From Thiodiazotropha sp040507245 (GTDB lineage Bacteria; Pseudomonadota; Gammaproteobacteria; Chromatiales; Chromatiaceae), in NCBI GenBank assembly GCA_040507245.1, contig JBEVVH010000034.1, positions 1-22,766 on the forward strand: a DNA stretch of 22,766 nt, read 5' to 3'. Made by a program: the position numbers and the translations under genes. Numbering within the stretch: the first letter of the stretch is position 1; each line of letters begins with the position of its first letter. The notes beneath the pieces were generated by a model. That model saw nothing but the letters and a program-made list of their open reading frames with translations, searched no databases and was not told the origin of the DNA. Positions 13,884 to 21,621 of this stretch are shown one piece after another.

Positions 13884-14615
13884 ATGTCACATCCGTCAAC
13901 CCTGGAAAAACCGGACCGGACCGGATCGGTCCTGGTGCTCGGAATCGGCAACATCCTGTGGGCCGATGAAGGCTTTGGCGTGCGCGCCCTGGAGGCCCTC
14001 AGGAGTCAGTACCGGTTTCCCGACCATGTGACCCTGCTCGACGGCGGCACCCAGGGCATCTACCTGGTGCAGAACATCCGCGAGGCGGACATCCTGGTGG
14101 TGTTCGATGCGGTGGATTACGGACTGCCCGGAGGCAGCCTGAAAAGAGTCGAAGGGGACGAGGTGCCCAAATTTCTCGGCTACAAAAAGGTCAGCCTGCA
14201 CCAGACCGGTTTCCAGGAGGTGTTGGCGATGGCAGAGATGATGGGGGATTACCCCAGGCATTTGCTGCTCATCGGGGTGCAACCGGTGGAACTCGAGGAC
14301 TACGGCGGCACCCTGCGTCCCGCAGTCAAGGCGCAGATTCAGCCCGCCATCGAGCTGGCCCTGGCGTACCTGGCGGAGCACGGCATTTTCGCCGAATACC
14401 GTGCTGAGCCCCTTGACGCGGACCGCGCGGCGGGTGCGATTGCCGACATCAGCCGCTACGAACGAGAGCGCCCCGACGCGAACCAAGCCTGTCGGGTCGG
14501 TGATGACCGGGTGCTCTATTCCGATGAGTTCCAGGTGGCCTACCGGCCGGCGGATATCGACGGGGTGAGCGTGCCGGTGGACCAGCACCTGGACAAGTAC
14601 CGGGAGGGCGACTGA
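13884..14615 (+). CDS. hupD: Hydrogenase maturation endopeptidase HupD (HyaD/HoxM family)
   Basis: HupD cleaves the C-terminal tail of HupL after nickel insertion. The nickel-probing residues are visible: GIGNILWADEGFG with Glu29, LVVFDAVDYG with Asp75, and VSLHQTGFQE with His106; their spacings (46 and 31) equal those of E. coli HybD Glu16, Asp62, His93. The start at 13884 has GGAG 8 bases upstream and lies just downstream of the sigma-54 promoter. At 243 residues the protein is about 40-50 longer than typical HyaD/HupD (about 195-205): the region after AYLAEHGIFAEYRAE is an extra polar tail including SRYERERPDANQACRVGDDRV. It is the first gene of the maturation operon and lies 3 bases from hupF. 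Confidence 0.93.
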   Translation: MSHPSTLEKPDRTGSVLVLGIGNILWADEGFGVRALEALRSQYRFPDHVTLLDGGTQGIYLVQNIREADILVVFDAVDYGLPGGSLKRVEGDEVPKFLGYKKVSLHQTGFQEVLAMAEMMGDYPRHLLLIGVQPVELEDYGGTLRPAVKAQIQPAIELALAYLAEHGIFAEYRAEPLDADRAAGAIADISRYERERPDANQACRVGDDRVLYSDEFQVAYRPADIDGVSVPVDQHLDKYREGD

Positions 14616-14618
14616 GCC

Positions 14619-14945
14619 ATGTGTATCGGTATTCCCATGCGAGTCATCGACTGCTTTCCCGGCTATGCCCTGTGCGAGACCCATGACGGGGTGAGCTATC
14701 GCATCGACACCTTGCTGCTGGGTGACCAGGTGCCCGGCACCTGGCTGCTGACCTTTCTTGAAACCGCCCGGGAAGTGATCAGCGAGCGTCACGCCGCCCA
14801 GGTCCATGCCGCATTGCATGCGCTGCAGCTGGCGATGCAGGGTGAAACCCGGATCGATCACCTGTTTCAGGATCTGATCGATCGGGAGCCCACCCTGCCG
14901 GAGTTCCTGCGCAGCGCCAACCCGACTTCCGACGAAGGAGCCTGA
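14619..14945 (+). CDS. hupF: Hydrogenase assembly chaperone HupF (HypC/HybG paralogue)
   Basis: The 108-residue protein begins MCIGIPMRV, the HypC-family signature in which Cys2 carries the Fe(CN)2CO group; it continues with RIDTLLLGDQVPGTWLLTFLETAREVI and a C-terminal helical tail absent from the shorter HypC at 19726. HupF proteins act as a large-subunit-specific chaperone, in Rhizobium also protecting HupL under oxygen. A dedicated HupF beside a general HypC is typical for oxygen-tolerant or aerobic uptake hydrogenases. Confidence 0.92.
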   Translation: MCIGIPMRVIDCFPGYALCETHDGVSYRIDTLLLGDQVPGTWLLTFLETAREVISERHAAQVHAALHALQLAMQGETRIDHLFQDLIDREPTLPEFLRSANPTSDEGA

Positions 14946-14949
14946 AACC

Positions 14950-15396
14950 ATGCCATCACCGCAAATCCGCCGCCTCACCGAGCGCCACCACTACCCGGTA
15001 CTGAGCGACGTCACCCTGGGCCGTTACGCCTCATTGCAGGAGCACCTGGTGCTTTTTTTCAGTGAAGACCCGGAGCGCTTTCCCGAGAGCAACGACGTGG
15101 CCATGGTGCTGCCGGAACTGATCAAGGCCTATGCCGGACGACTCCAGGCGGCACTGGTGGAACGTTCCGCCCAGCAACGTCTGCAGAGCCGCTTCGGCTT
15201 CAACCAGTGGCCCGCCCTGGTGTTCCTGCGTCGCGGGGAATACCTCGGCGCCATTACCCAAATCCAGAACTGGGAGGATTACCTGCGGGAGATCGATCGT
15301 CTGCTCAACGCCGAACCGGTAGCGGCGCCTTCCTTCCCGATCCCGGTGGTGGCTGACAGCCGTCCCCGCGATTCTGTGGAGACCCCATATGAATGA
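14950..15396 (+). CDS. hupG: Hydrogenase small-subunit chaperone HupG (HyaE family)
   Basis: The 148-residue protein has a thioredoxin-like layout without a CxxC redox motif: LQEHLVLFFSEDPERFPESNDVAMVLPELIKAY, then RFGFNQWPALVFLRRGEYLGAITQIQNWEDYL, the strand-cisPro-strand core of the HyaE/HupG family. It is thought to bind the Tat signal of the small subunit and hold it back until HupS is ready for export. Its last bases overlap hupH by 8, so the two are coupled. The C-terminal 20 residues are low-complexity and probably disordered. Confidence 0.88.
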   Translation: MPSPQIRRLTERHHYPVLSDVTLGRYASLQEHLVLFFSEDPERFPESNDVAMVLPELIKAYAGRLQAALVERSAQQRLQSRFGFNQWPALVFLRRGEYLGAITQIQNWEDYLREIDRLLNAEPVAAPSFPIPVVADSRPRDSVETPYE

Positions 15397-16234
15397 GTAC
15401 CCCCTGAACGGCCCGGGCAGTCAGCCGGGTGAAGGCGATGGCGCCGAACTGGATATCCTGCAGATGCCTTCGGGGATGATGACCTATGCCCACCCCGGTC
15501 TGCCCGAACCGGAAGCGGTAAACGGACTGGAGCAGGGGCTGAGCCTGTTACAACAGTTGAACCGCCAGTTGCGCGACTATCGTGCTGGCACACTCCCTGA
15601 TCCGATCGATCTGAGCGGCCTCGATGAGGCGAACCGCAGTCTGGTGGACCAGGTACTGGGGGAGGGTGAGGTGAGCATCGTCCTGGACGGGGTCGAAGGT
15701 TCCCGCATCCAGGAATCTGTGCTGGCCGGGGTATGGCGGCTTCAGCAGCGCGACAAGGCGGGCCGGCTGGTCGCAGACCGGATCGAGATCGGCGCCATCC
15801 CCCGTGAGGTGGTGACGGGTGCTTTCGAAGGCGCCCGGGACGAGGCGCTGCTGTGCGAACCCCTGCCTCCGGGTGTGCTCAATGCTCCGCCCCTGTTTGC
15901 CGAGATCAACGAATACAGCCGGGACTACCAGGCGGGTGATCCGTCCCACGTGATCAACCTGACCCTGCTGCCGCAGACCGAAGCGGACCTGGGATTTCTG
16001 CAGCAGCAACTGGGACCGGGCCGGGTCAGTATCCTCTCCCGGGGTTACGGCAACTGCCGCATCAGCAGCAGCGGCACCCGTAACGTCTGGTGGGTCCAGT
16101 ATTTCAACTCCCAGGACAAAAATATTCTCAACTCCCTGGAGATCACCGGGGTGCCGAACGTGGCCTGCGCCGCAGCGGAAGACCTGGCGGACAGCGCCGA
16201 GCGACTGGAGGGGATCCTGGAGATCTACCTGTGA
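15389..16234 (+). CDS. hupH: Hydrogenase expression/formation protein HupH (HyaF family)
   Basis: The 281-residue protein belongs to the HyaF/HupH family, which assists assembly of the small-subunit Fe-S clusters in oxygen-tolerant enzymes. An internal duplication is visible: residues 61-119 (LRDYRAG ... GEGEVSIVLDG ... VLAGVWRLQ) and 177-237 (SRDYQAG ... GPGRVSILSRG ... RNVWWVQ) share layout and key residues. GGAG lies 7 bases ahead of the ATG. The stop overlaps the GTG start of hupI. Confidence 0.92.
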   Translation: MNEYPLNGPGSQPGEGDGAELDILQMPSGMMTYAHPGLPEPEAVNGLEQGLSLLQQLNRQLRDYRAGTLPDPIDLSGLDEANRSLVDQVLGEGEVSIVLDGVEGSRIQESVLAGVWRLQQRDKAGRLVADRIEIGAIPREVVTGAFEGARDEALLCEPLPPGVLNAPPLFAEINEYSRDYQAGDPSHVINLTLLPQTEADLGFLQQQLGPGRVSILSRGYGNCRISSSGTRNVWWVQYFNSQDKNILNSLEITGVPNVACAAAEDLADSAERLEGILEIYL

Positions 16235-16461
16235 TCGAGGATTCCTTCTTCAACGGTTCCTATGGAGGCGATAACTCAAAGATCAGCGACACCACCCGGC
16301 TGGAGTGCAAGATCTGCTGGCACGTCTACGACCCCGCCGAGGGGGACGAGTATTGGCACATCCCCCCGGGTACCCCGTTTTCCGCCCTGCCGCCCCACTG
16401 GTCCTGCCCGGTGTGTGATGGCAACAAGGAGGATTTCATGGTGATTGGGGAAGCCTCGTGA
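16231..16461 (+). CDS. hupI: Rubredoxin-like protein HupI
   Basis: The 76-residue rubredoxin has the iron site made by Cys26 and Cys29 (LECKICWHVYDPAEGD) and Cys59 and Cys62 (HWSCPVCDGNKEDF), with the PPGTPFSALPPHW loop typical of the fold. Hup rubredoxins support maturation of the enzyme under oxygen, probably by one-electron transfer to assembly factors. It begins with GTG at 16231, overlapping the hupH stop, with GGAG 8 bases upstream; about 25 residues precede the iron site, a normal HupI extension. Its stop overlaps the GTG of hupJ. Confidence 0.92.
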   Translation: MIEDSFFNGSYGGDNSKISDTTRLECKICWHVYDPAEGDEYWHIPPGTPFSALPPHWSCPVCDGNKEDFMVIGEAS

Positions 16462-17030
16462 CCTCTCTGTCCAGCCAGGTGACGGGGCTGGTCTCGGCGT
16501 TTCGCCAGATCGAACAGACGCGCATGCAGGGGCTGCCGTTTCTCAACCCCGCGCTGCAGGTTGAGGCGGTGGGTTTCGTGCCTTGGGAGACCGGTGCCCT
16601 GGGGGTTCTGGTCACCCCCTGGTTCATGAATCTGATGATGCTTCCGGGTTCGGCAGACTGGCAGGAATTGCGGGTTGGCAGTAAGGTGAAGCATCGCTTC
16701 CCGTCCGGCTGTTACGAGTTCACCGTGGGCGATGAACCGGGCATCGGCCGCTACCAGGGTTGCTCCCTGTTTTCACCGATGCAGGCATTCGAAGACCAGG
16801 CCGCAGCAGTGGCCACCGCCGCGGAGGTGATGCACGGGCTGCAGGACAAGGAGAATCGGGAGGGCCTGACTCTCAACGAGGCCGAGGTGCGGCGTGCCTG
16901 GCAGGGCGAACCGGAGCCCTCGGCGGAAGAAAACGACAAGTCCCTGTCGGAGCGGCTGGATCAGCCGATCAGCCGGCGTGCTTTGCTGAGACTTGGCGGT
17001 GACGCGGAATTTGACCGGCCGCCGGAATAG
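16458..17030 (+). CDS. hupJ: [NiFe]-hydrogenase assembly chaperone HupJ (HybE family)
   Basis: The 190-residue protein has the HybE-like domain: FRQIEQTRMQGLPFLNPALQVEAVGFVPWETGALGVLVTPWFMNLMMLP, followed by HRFPSGCYEFTVGDEPGIGRYQGCSLFSPM. HybE/HupJ binds the Tat signal region of the small subunit and prevents premature export. The C-terminal part (from about 125) is charged and includes QPISRRALLRLGG, a stretch like a Tat-type RR segment, common at HupJ ends. GTG start at 16458 overlaps the hupI stop (GTGA). It is the last gene before a 325-base interruption by repeats. Confidence 0.9.
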   Translation: MTSLSSQVTGLVSAFRQIEQTRMQGLPFLNPALQVEAVGFVPWETGALGVLVTPWFMNLMMLPGSADWQELRVGSKVKHRFPSGCYEFTVGDEPGIGRYQGCSLFSPMQAFEDQAAAVATAAEVMHGLQDKENREGLTLNEAEVRRAWQGEPEPSAEENDKSLSERLDQPISRRALLRLGGDAEFDRPPE

Positions 17031-17080
17031 GCGTCTTGAGCATCGAAAGACTGGCATGACATCGTATGAGTTTGAATTTG

Positions 17081-17290
17081 ATGAGTTCGCTATGCTCACA
17101 GCTTGCAGGATGCCCCCTCTCCCGCAAGGGGAGAGGGGAAGTCTTTGTCGAAGGAATCGATTGCGTTCCGTTAGGTGCGGAGTCCAGCTTTTGGGTTTTA
17201 TCCGCGCCTGATTCAAGCGTCCCCTCTCCCCCAGCGGGAGAGGGACAGGGAGAGGGGGAGCAGATTAGGTGGTGAGCGTAGCGAACTCAT
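17081..17290. repeat. MITE-like or composite palindromic element between hupJ and hupK
   Basis: A 210-bp unit with terminal inverted repeats: ATGAGTTCGCTATGCTCAC (17081-17099) and GTGAGCGTAGCGAACTCAT (17272-17290), matching at 18 of 19 positions. Inside are two purine/pyrimidine hairpins, CCCCTCTCCC/GGGAGAGGGG (17114-17138) and CCCTCTCCC/GGGAGAGGG (17222-17244), the second followed by another GGGAGAGGG. No open frame of note lies inside. A related terminal sequence and the same hairpins recur before hypE, so this is a dispersed family. It fills nearly all of the 17031-17355 gap in an otherwise overlapping operon. Confidence 0.65.
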
Positions 17291-17355
17291 AGCGAGTGCT
17301 CTGGCCGTGTAAGGCAGATGACCGAAAGTGAAATACAGGCAGTGACCCGACAAAG

Positions 17356-18522
17356 ATGAATCTGGAAGGCAAGATCACCATTCGCCTGAAACTGAATGAC
17401 GAAGGTGTCGCGGATGTGGCCATCGAATCCCGCCGCATCCTGCACGCCACCCGGGTGCTGCAGGGGCGCAGTCTGGACGAGGCGGTGCAGATGGTGCCCT
17501 GCATCTTCACCCTGTGCGCCACCGCCCAGGCGAGTGCTGCGGCCCAGGCCGGGGAGCAGGCAATGGGCCAGACCCCCGCTGCGGAGGTGGTCGCGCTACG
17601 TCAGGCGCTGGTGGACATGGAGAGCCTGCGCGAGCACCTGTGGCGCATCCTGCTCGACTGGTCCGGTTTTTACGGGGCGGAACCGCAGCGGGAGAGCATG
17701 GCCGATGTGATGCGTCTGGCGGGCGCCTACAAGGCAGCCTTAACCGGTTCGGAAGATCCGTTCCGTCCGGGCGCCGAGGGCCTTCAGGCGGATGCCGGTC
17801 TGGCCGGCCAGCTGCTCACCCAGCTGGGTGAACGACTGGAGCGTTCCATCTATGGCTGCCCGGTAGTGGAGTGGATGAGTCTTGAGCAGGTCGAGGCACT
17901 GGAGGCCTGGGCGATGAGCGGCGAGAGTGTGGCTGCGCAGCTGGTACGCCAGCTACTGCAGGATGCCTGGGCCGACAGCGGTGCCTGCGGGATTGGTGTA
18001 TTGCCCGAGTTGGCGACCGAACCCCTGGCCGAGGCGATGACCCGGGACGGATTTATCGAACAGCCCCGCTGGGAGGGTGCATGTTACGAGACTGGTTGCC
18101 TGCCGCGGAACCAGAGCCCCTTGTTGGATACGCTGCGACAGCGTTACGGTAACGGACTGTTGACCCGGATACTGGCGCGGCTGACCGAAGTGGCGCGTTT
18201 ATGGCAGACGCTTGCCTCCGGGTTCGCGCAGGTTCAGACGCCCGGCGCCCTGGGCCAGGATCAGGTGGGTATCGGGCAGGTGGCGGCCGCCCGGGGATTA
18301 CTGGTGCACCGGATCGCGTTGCGGGACGGGCAGGTCGAGGATTACCGGATACTCGCCCCGACGGAGTGGAATTTCCATCCCCGGGGGGTTGTGGCCCAGT
18401 CCCTGTTCGGTCTGCGCGGGGATGCCACGCTGATCGAACGGCAGACCCGCTTGCTGATCAACGCGGTCGACCCCTGTGTCGCCTATGAACTACAGATCGA
18501 GCCGGGTGTGGAAGATGCATGA
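17356..18522 (+). CDS. hupK: Hydrogenase expression protein HupK (degenerate large-subunit paralogue)
   Basis: The 388-residue protein is the HupK/HoxV type, a scaffold on which the Fe(CN)2CO unit may be handled before transfer to HupL. It looks like a decayed large subunit: near the N-terminus MVPCIFTLCATAQAS (Cys49, Cys54) stands where the large subunit has CGxC-H, and near the C-terminus NAVDPCVAYEL keeps DPC but has lost the second cysteine and histidine of DPCxxCxxH; the tail that would be cleaved is also missing. GVGEDQ-type spacing is unremarkable otherwise. Only an AGTGACC-like weak ribosome site precedes the ATG. Its end overlaps hypA by 8 bases. Confidence 0.9.
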   Translation: MNLEGKITIRLKLNDEGVADVAIESRRILHATRVLQGRSLDEAVQMVPCIFTLCATAQASAAAQAGEQAMGQTPAAEVVALRQALVDMESLREHLWRILLDWSGFYGAEPQRESMADVMRLAGAYKAALTGSEDPFRPGAEGLQADAGLAGQLLTQLGERLERSIYGCPVVEWMSLEQVEALEAWAMSGESVAAQLVRQLLQDAWADSGACGIGVLPELATEPLAEAMTRDGFIEQPRWEGACYETGCLPRNQSPLLDTLRQRYGNGLLTRILARLTEVARLWQTLASGFAQVQTPGALGQDQVGIGQVAAARGLLVHRIALRDGQVEDYRILAPTEWNFHPRGVVAQSLFGLRGDATLIERQTRLLINAVDPCVAYELQIEPGVEDA

Positions 18523-18856
18523 GATGTCATTGTGTGAGAGCGTGATCCAGATCGTGCAGGAGAATGCGCTCAAGCAGGGTTTTAAACGGGTCAAGACGGT
18601 ATGGCTGGAGATCGGCGAACTGTCCGGTGTGGAGGTGGAGGCGATGCGCTTCGGTTTCGAGGTGGTGAGTCGCGGCAGCCTCGCGGACGGGGCGACCCTG
18701 GAGATCATCGATGTACCGGGCAGCGCCCGGTGCATGCAGTGCGGCAAAAGTGTGCGGGTGCGGCAACGCTTCGACGCCTGCCCGGATTGCGGCAGTTATC
18801 AAATACAGGTCACCGGTGGTGAAGAAATGCGAATCAAAGAACTGGAGGTGGAGTGA
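18515..18856 (+). CDS. hypA: Hydrogenase nickel incorporation protein HypA
   Basis: The 113-residue metallochaperone begins MHEMSLCESV, with His2 as nickel ligand, and has a zinc finger formed by Cys73/76 (CMQC) and Cys89/92 (CPDC). It delivers nickel to the large subunit together with HypB. The start at 18515 is fixed by the obligatory MHE N-terminus; a longer in-frame start at 18476 would destroy the nickel site. It overlaps hupK by 8 bases and hypB by one base (TGATG). Confidence 0.96.
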   Translation: MHEMSLCESVIQIVQENALKQGFKRVKTVWLEIGELSGVEVEAMRFGFEVVSRGSLADGATLEIIDVPGSARCMQCGKSVRVRQRFDACPDCGSYQIQVTGGEEMRIKELEVE

Positions 18857-19722
18857 TGTGTACCGTATGCGGTTGTGGTGAAGGCGAAACCACCCTCGAA
18901 GGTCAGGAGTACACCCATGAAGAGGGTCATGCGCACCCACACCACCATCATCATCACGATCATGACCATGCGCATGACGGGCATGCTCATACACATGATT
19001 ACAGCCACGACTACGGACAGGGTCCGGCCCACGCCCATGCCCCCGGCATGAGCCAGGCGCGGATGGTGCAGATCGAACAGGACATCCTCGGCAAGAACAA
19101 CGAGTACGCCGCCGCCAACCGGCGCTGGCTCGCGCAACGCTCGATCCTCGCCCTGAACCTGGTGTCCAGCCCGGGCTCAGGCAAGACCACCCTGCTGACC
19201 CGGACCCTGGAGGATCTCAGGGAACGCTGCCCGCTGGCGGTGATCGAGGGGGATCAGCAGACCAGCAACGACGCGGACCGGATCCGCGCCACCGGTGCGG
19301 CGGCTTTACAGATCAACACCGGCAAAGGGTGTCACCTGGATGCGCACATGGTCGGTCATGCCCTGGAACACCTCAACCCGCAGAACGAGGGCATCCTGTT
19401 CATCGAGAACGTGGGCAACCTGGTATGCCCGGCGGCCTTCGACCTGGGTGAGGCGCACAAGGTGGTGATCCTCTCGGTCACCGAGGGCGAGGACAAGCCG
19501 ATCAAGTACCCGGATATGTTTCATGCGGCGGATCTGATGCTGCTGAACAAAATCGATCTGTTGCCCTACCTGCAGTTCGATGTGGATCGCTGCATCGAAT
19601 ATGCGCGGCGGGTCAATCCCTCCATTAAGGTGTTGCAGGTCTCCGCAACCAGCGGTGAAGGCATGGACGGCTGGTACCGCTGGCTCGACGCGACCCGGCA
19701 ACTCGCCAGTATCGGACAGTAA
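18856..19722 (+). CDS. hypB: Hydrogenase nickel incorporation GTPase HypB
   Basis: The 288-residue GTPase begins MCTVCGCGEG, the CxxCGC high-affinity nickel motif, followed by a His-rich nickel-storage segment (about residues 21-62, roughly 18 histidines including six in a row). The GTPase domain has the P-loop SSPGSGKTT (104-112), EGDQQTSNDADRI, the metal-site GKGCHLDAHM and NKIDLLP. It inserts nickel with HypA; the His-rich region suits a cell that stores nickel. Start ATG at 18856 is preferred over the adjacent GTG at 18853 because Met-Cys should be at the N-terminus. Confidence 0.96.
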   Translation: MCTVCGCGEGETTLEGQEYTHEEGHAHPHHHHHHDHDHAHDGHAHTHDYSHDYGQGPAHAHAPGMSQARMVQIEQDILGKNNEYAAANRRWLAQRSILALNLVSSPGSGKTTLLTRTLEDLRERCPLAVIEGDQQTSNDADRIRATGAAALQINTGKGCHLDAHMVGHALEHLNPQNEGILFIENVGNLVCPAAFDLGEAHKVVILSVTEGEDKPIKYPDMFHAADLMLLNKIDLLPYLQFDVDRCIEYARRVNPSIKVLQVSATSGEGMDGWYRWLDATRQLASIGQ

Positions 19723-19725
19723 ATC

Positions 19726-19959
19726 ATGTGTCTTGCGATTCCCGCATTGGTAACCGCTGTCAGCGAGGACGGCTCGATGGCCACGATCAGTCTCGACGGC
19801 GTGCAGAAGGAGATCTCCCTGGCGCTGGTCGAAGGGGTTGGGATCGGCGACTACGTGCTGGTGCACGTGGGCTACGCCCTCAACCGGGTGAGTCCCGAAG
19901 AGGCGGAGCGCACCCTGCGGATCTTCGCTGAAGGCGGCATGCTCGGAGAGAATCCATGA
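19726..19959 (+). CDS. hypC: Hydrogenase assembly chaperone HypC
   Basis: The 77-residue protein begins MCLAIPALV, with Cys2 as the Fe(CN)2CO and large-subunit contact, and continues with the short beta-barrel ATISLDGVQKEISLALVEGVGIGDYVLVHVGYALNRVS. It works with HypD in the assembly of the Fe ligands. It is distinct from the longer HupF upstream. The gene follows hypB by 3 bases and overlaps hypD (ATGA). Confidence 0.95.
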   Translation: MCLAIPALVTAVSEDGSMATISLDGVQKEISLALVEGVGIGDYVLVHVGYALNRVSPEEAERTLRIFAEGGMLGENP

Positions 19960-21077
19960 AATATGTCGATGAATTCCGTGACCAGGCGCTGGCCCGCAAA
20001 CTGGCCGGGGACATTGCCGCCGAGGCGCAGACGGATCGCCACTACCGGCTGATGGAGTTCTGCGGCGGCCACACCCATGCGATCTTCCGCTACGGGGTGC
20101 AGGACCTGATGCCGCACAACGTGGAGTTCGTTCACGGTCCCGGCTGCCCGGTCTGCGTACTGCCCATCGGGCGCATCGACAATGCCATCCAGCTGGTGCA
20201 GGAGCACGACGTGATCCTCTGCAGCTACGCCGACCTGTTACGGGTTCCGGCCAGCAAGCGCATGAGCCTGCTCAAGCTGAAGGCCGCCGGCGGGGATGTG
20301 CGCATGGTCTACTCCACCCAGGATGCGTTGAAGGTCGCACGGGAGAATCCCGACCGCCCGGTGGTGTTCTTCGCCATCGGTTTCGAGACCACCACGCCCC
20401 CCACCGCGGTGGCGTTGCAGCAGGCCAGGGCGGAAGGTCTGAAGAATTTCAGCGTGTTCTGCAACCATGTGCTGACCCCGGCGGCGCTCACCGCGATCCT
20501 CGAATCCGGGGAGGTTTCCATCGACGGCTTCTTCGGTCCCTCCCATGTGAGTTCGGTGATCGGCAGCCAGCCCTACGAGTACTTTGCCGACCACTACGAT
20601 AAACCGGTGGTGATCGCCGGCTTCGAACCCCTCGATATCATGCAGTCCGCGCTGATGCTGATTCGGCAGCTCAACCAGGGGCGTCACGTGGTGGAGAACG
20701 AATACATCCGTGCGGTCAGCCGCGAAGGCAATCAGAAGGCCAAGGCCCTGGTCGACCAGGTGCTGGAACTGCGTGACCGGTTCGAGTGGCGTGGCCTGGG
20801 ACTGGTGCCCGACAGCGCCTTGAAGATCCGTGCCGAATATGCCGAGTTCGATGCGGAACAGCGTTATCCGGTCCCGGCGATCAGCGCTTCGGACGTCAAG
20901 GGTTGCGAGTGTCCCAGCATCCTGCGCGGACAGAAACGGCCCACCGACTGCAAGCTGTTCGGCACCGTGTGCACCCCGGAAAACCCGATGGGTTCCTGCA
21001 TGGTTTCCTCCGAAGGCGCATGTGCTGCTTATTGGAGCTATGGGCGATTTCGCCAGCCTGAGCAGCGGGCGGGATGA
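19956..21077 (+). CDS. hypD: Hydrogenase formation protein HypD
   Basis: The 373-residue Fe-S protein is the scaffold where the Fe(CN)2CO group is made with HypC, HypE and HypF. Motifs visible are EFCGGHTHAIFRYG (Cys36), HGPGCPVCVLP (Cys64 and Cys67, the redox pair), GFETTTPPTA, and the C-terminal [4Fe-4S] set KGCECPSILRGQKRPTDCKLFG with further cysteines to GACAAYW. Spacing of the first three cysteines equals E. coli HypD. ATG at 19956 overlaps the hypC stop. Confidence 0.96.
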   Translation: MKYVDEFRDQALARKLAGDIAAEAQTDRHYRLMEFCGGHTHAIFRYGVQDLMPHNVEFVHGPGCPVCVLPIGRIDNAIQLVQEHDVILCSYADLLRVPASKRMSLLKLKAAGGDVRMVYSTQDALKVARENPDRPVVFFAIGFETTTPPTAVALQQARAEGLKNFSVFCNHVLTPAALTAILESGEVSIDGFFGPSHVSSVIGSQPYEYFADHYDKPVVIAGFEPLDIMQSALMLIRQLNQGRHVVENEYIRAVSREGNQKAKALVDQVLELRDRFEWRGLGLVPDSALKIRAEYAEFDAEQRYPVPAISASDVKGCECPSILRGQKRPTDCKLFGTVCTPENPMGSCMVSSEGACAAYWSYGRFRQPEQRAG

Positions 21078-21121
21078 ATTGTTAGTTTTGAGTTGTGAGT
21101 TTTTAGTTTTTAGTGGGTGGT

Positions 21122-21375
21122 GTGCGCTTTGCGCACGTTGGTTTGAGCCCCCTCTCCCTGGCCCTCTCCCGCGAGGGGAGAGGGAAAGCACGGTTCAGGC
21201 GGAGAGAGGTGAGGGTGGAGCCGTAGGTCGGGTTACGCTGCGCTAACCCGACCTACCCACTGACCCGCAGCATTTGATGCACTCGGGCAGAACGTCCCCT
21301 CTCCCCTTGCGGGAGAGGGCCAGGGAGAGGGCCAGGGAGAGGGGGAAAAGAAAAACATGAGCGGAGCGAACTCAT
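21122..21375. repeat. Cluster of palindromic repeats between hypD and hypE
   Basis: The 533-base gap 21078-21610 contains several palindromes: GTGCGC-TTT-GCGCAC (21122-21136); CCCTCTCCC/GGGAGAGGG (21162-21184), preceded by another CCCTCTCCC; a 13-bp perfect stem GTAGGTCGGGTTA / TAACCCGACCTAC (21223-21256); CCCTCTCCC/GGGAGAGGG again (21297-21319) followed by the 12-base unit GGGAGAGGGCCA repeated; and ATGAGCGGAGCGAACTCAT (21357-21375), which matches the terminal repeat of the hupJ-hupK element at 17 of 19 positions. None encodes a protein. Confidence 0.8.
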
Positions 21376-21465
21376 AAAAACAATAACGGCTATTCAACCA
21401 TGAAGCCTTGGCTGAATGAGCGTGGTTCAAGATTAATACCTTCGGGTGATCGGAGTTTGTAGAGC

Positions 21466-21621
21466 ATGAGATACACCGTCCTGTTCGATCGGTACAACAA
21501 ACAAACCGGGCGTTCTGCACGAGTCCCCTTGAGCCGGGCCTGCGGCGATGCCTTGACGGCCAACTACTCAAACGGTTCGAAGTCGCAGGTTTGGAAAATG
21601 CAGGTGCGCCATGCCGGCTAA
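21466..21621 (+). CDS. Possible small ORF overlapping the hypE start
   Basis: An open frame of 51 codons starts MRYTVLFDRYNKQTGRSARV and stops at 21621, inside hypE, so translation of it could couple to hypE. GGAG lies about 10 bases upstream of the ATG. Composition is polar and basic with no known motif, no signal peptide and no membrane segment. It may be a chance frame or remnant; no independent support. Confidence 0.25.
   Translation: MRYTVLFDRYNKQTGRSARVPLSRACGDALTANYSNGSKSQVWKMQVRHAG

Noticed and set aside
21311..21346. Tandem GGGAGAGGGCCA units considered as a CRISPR-like array
   Set aside because: The unit is 12 bases with no spacers of 30 bases, only about three copies, and it is part of a known-type purine/pyrimidine palindrome; no cas genes.
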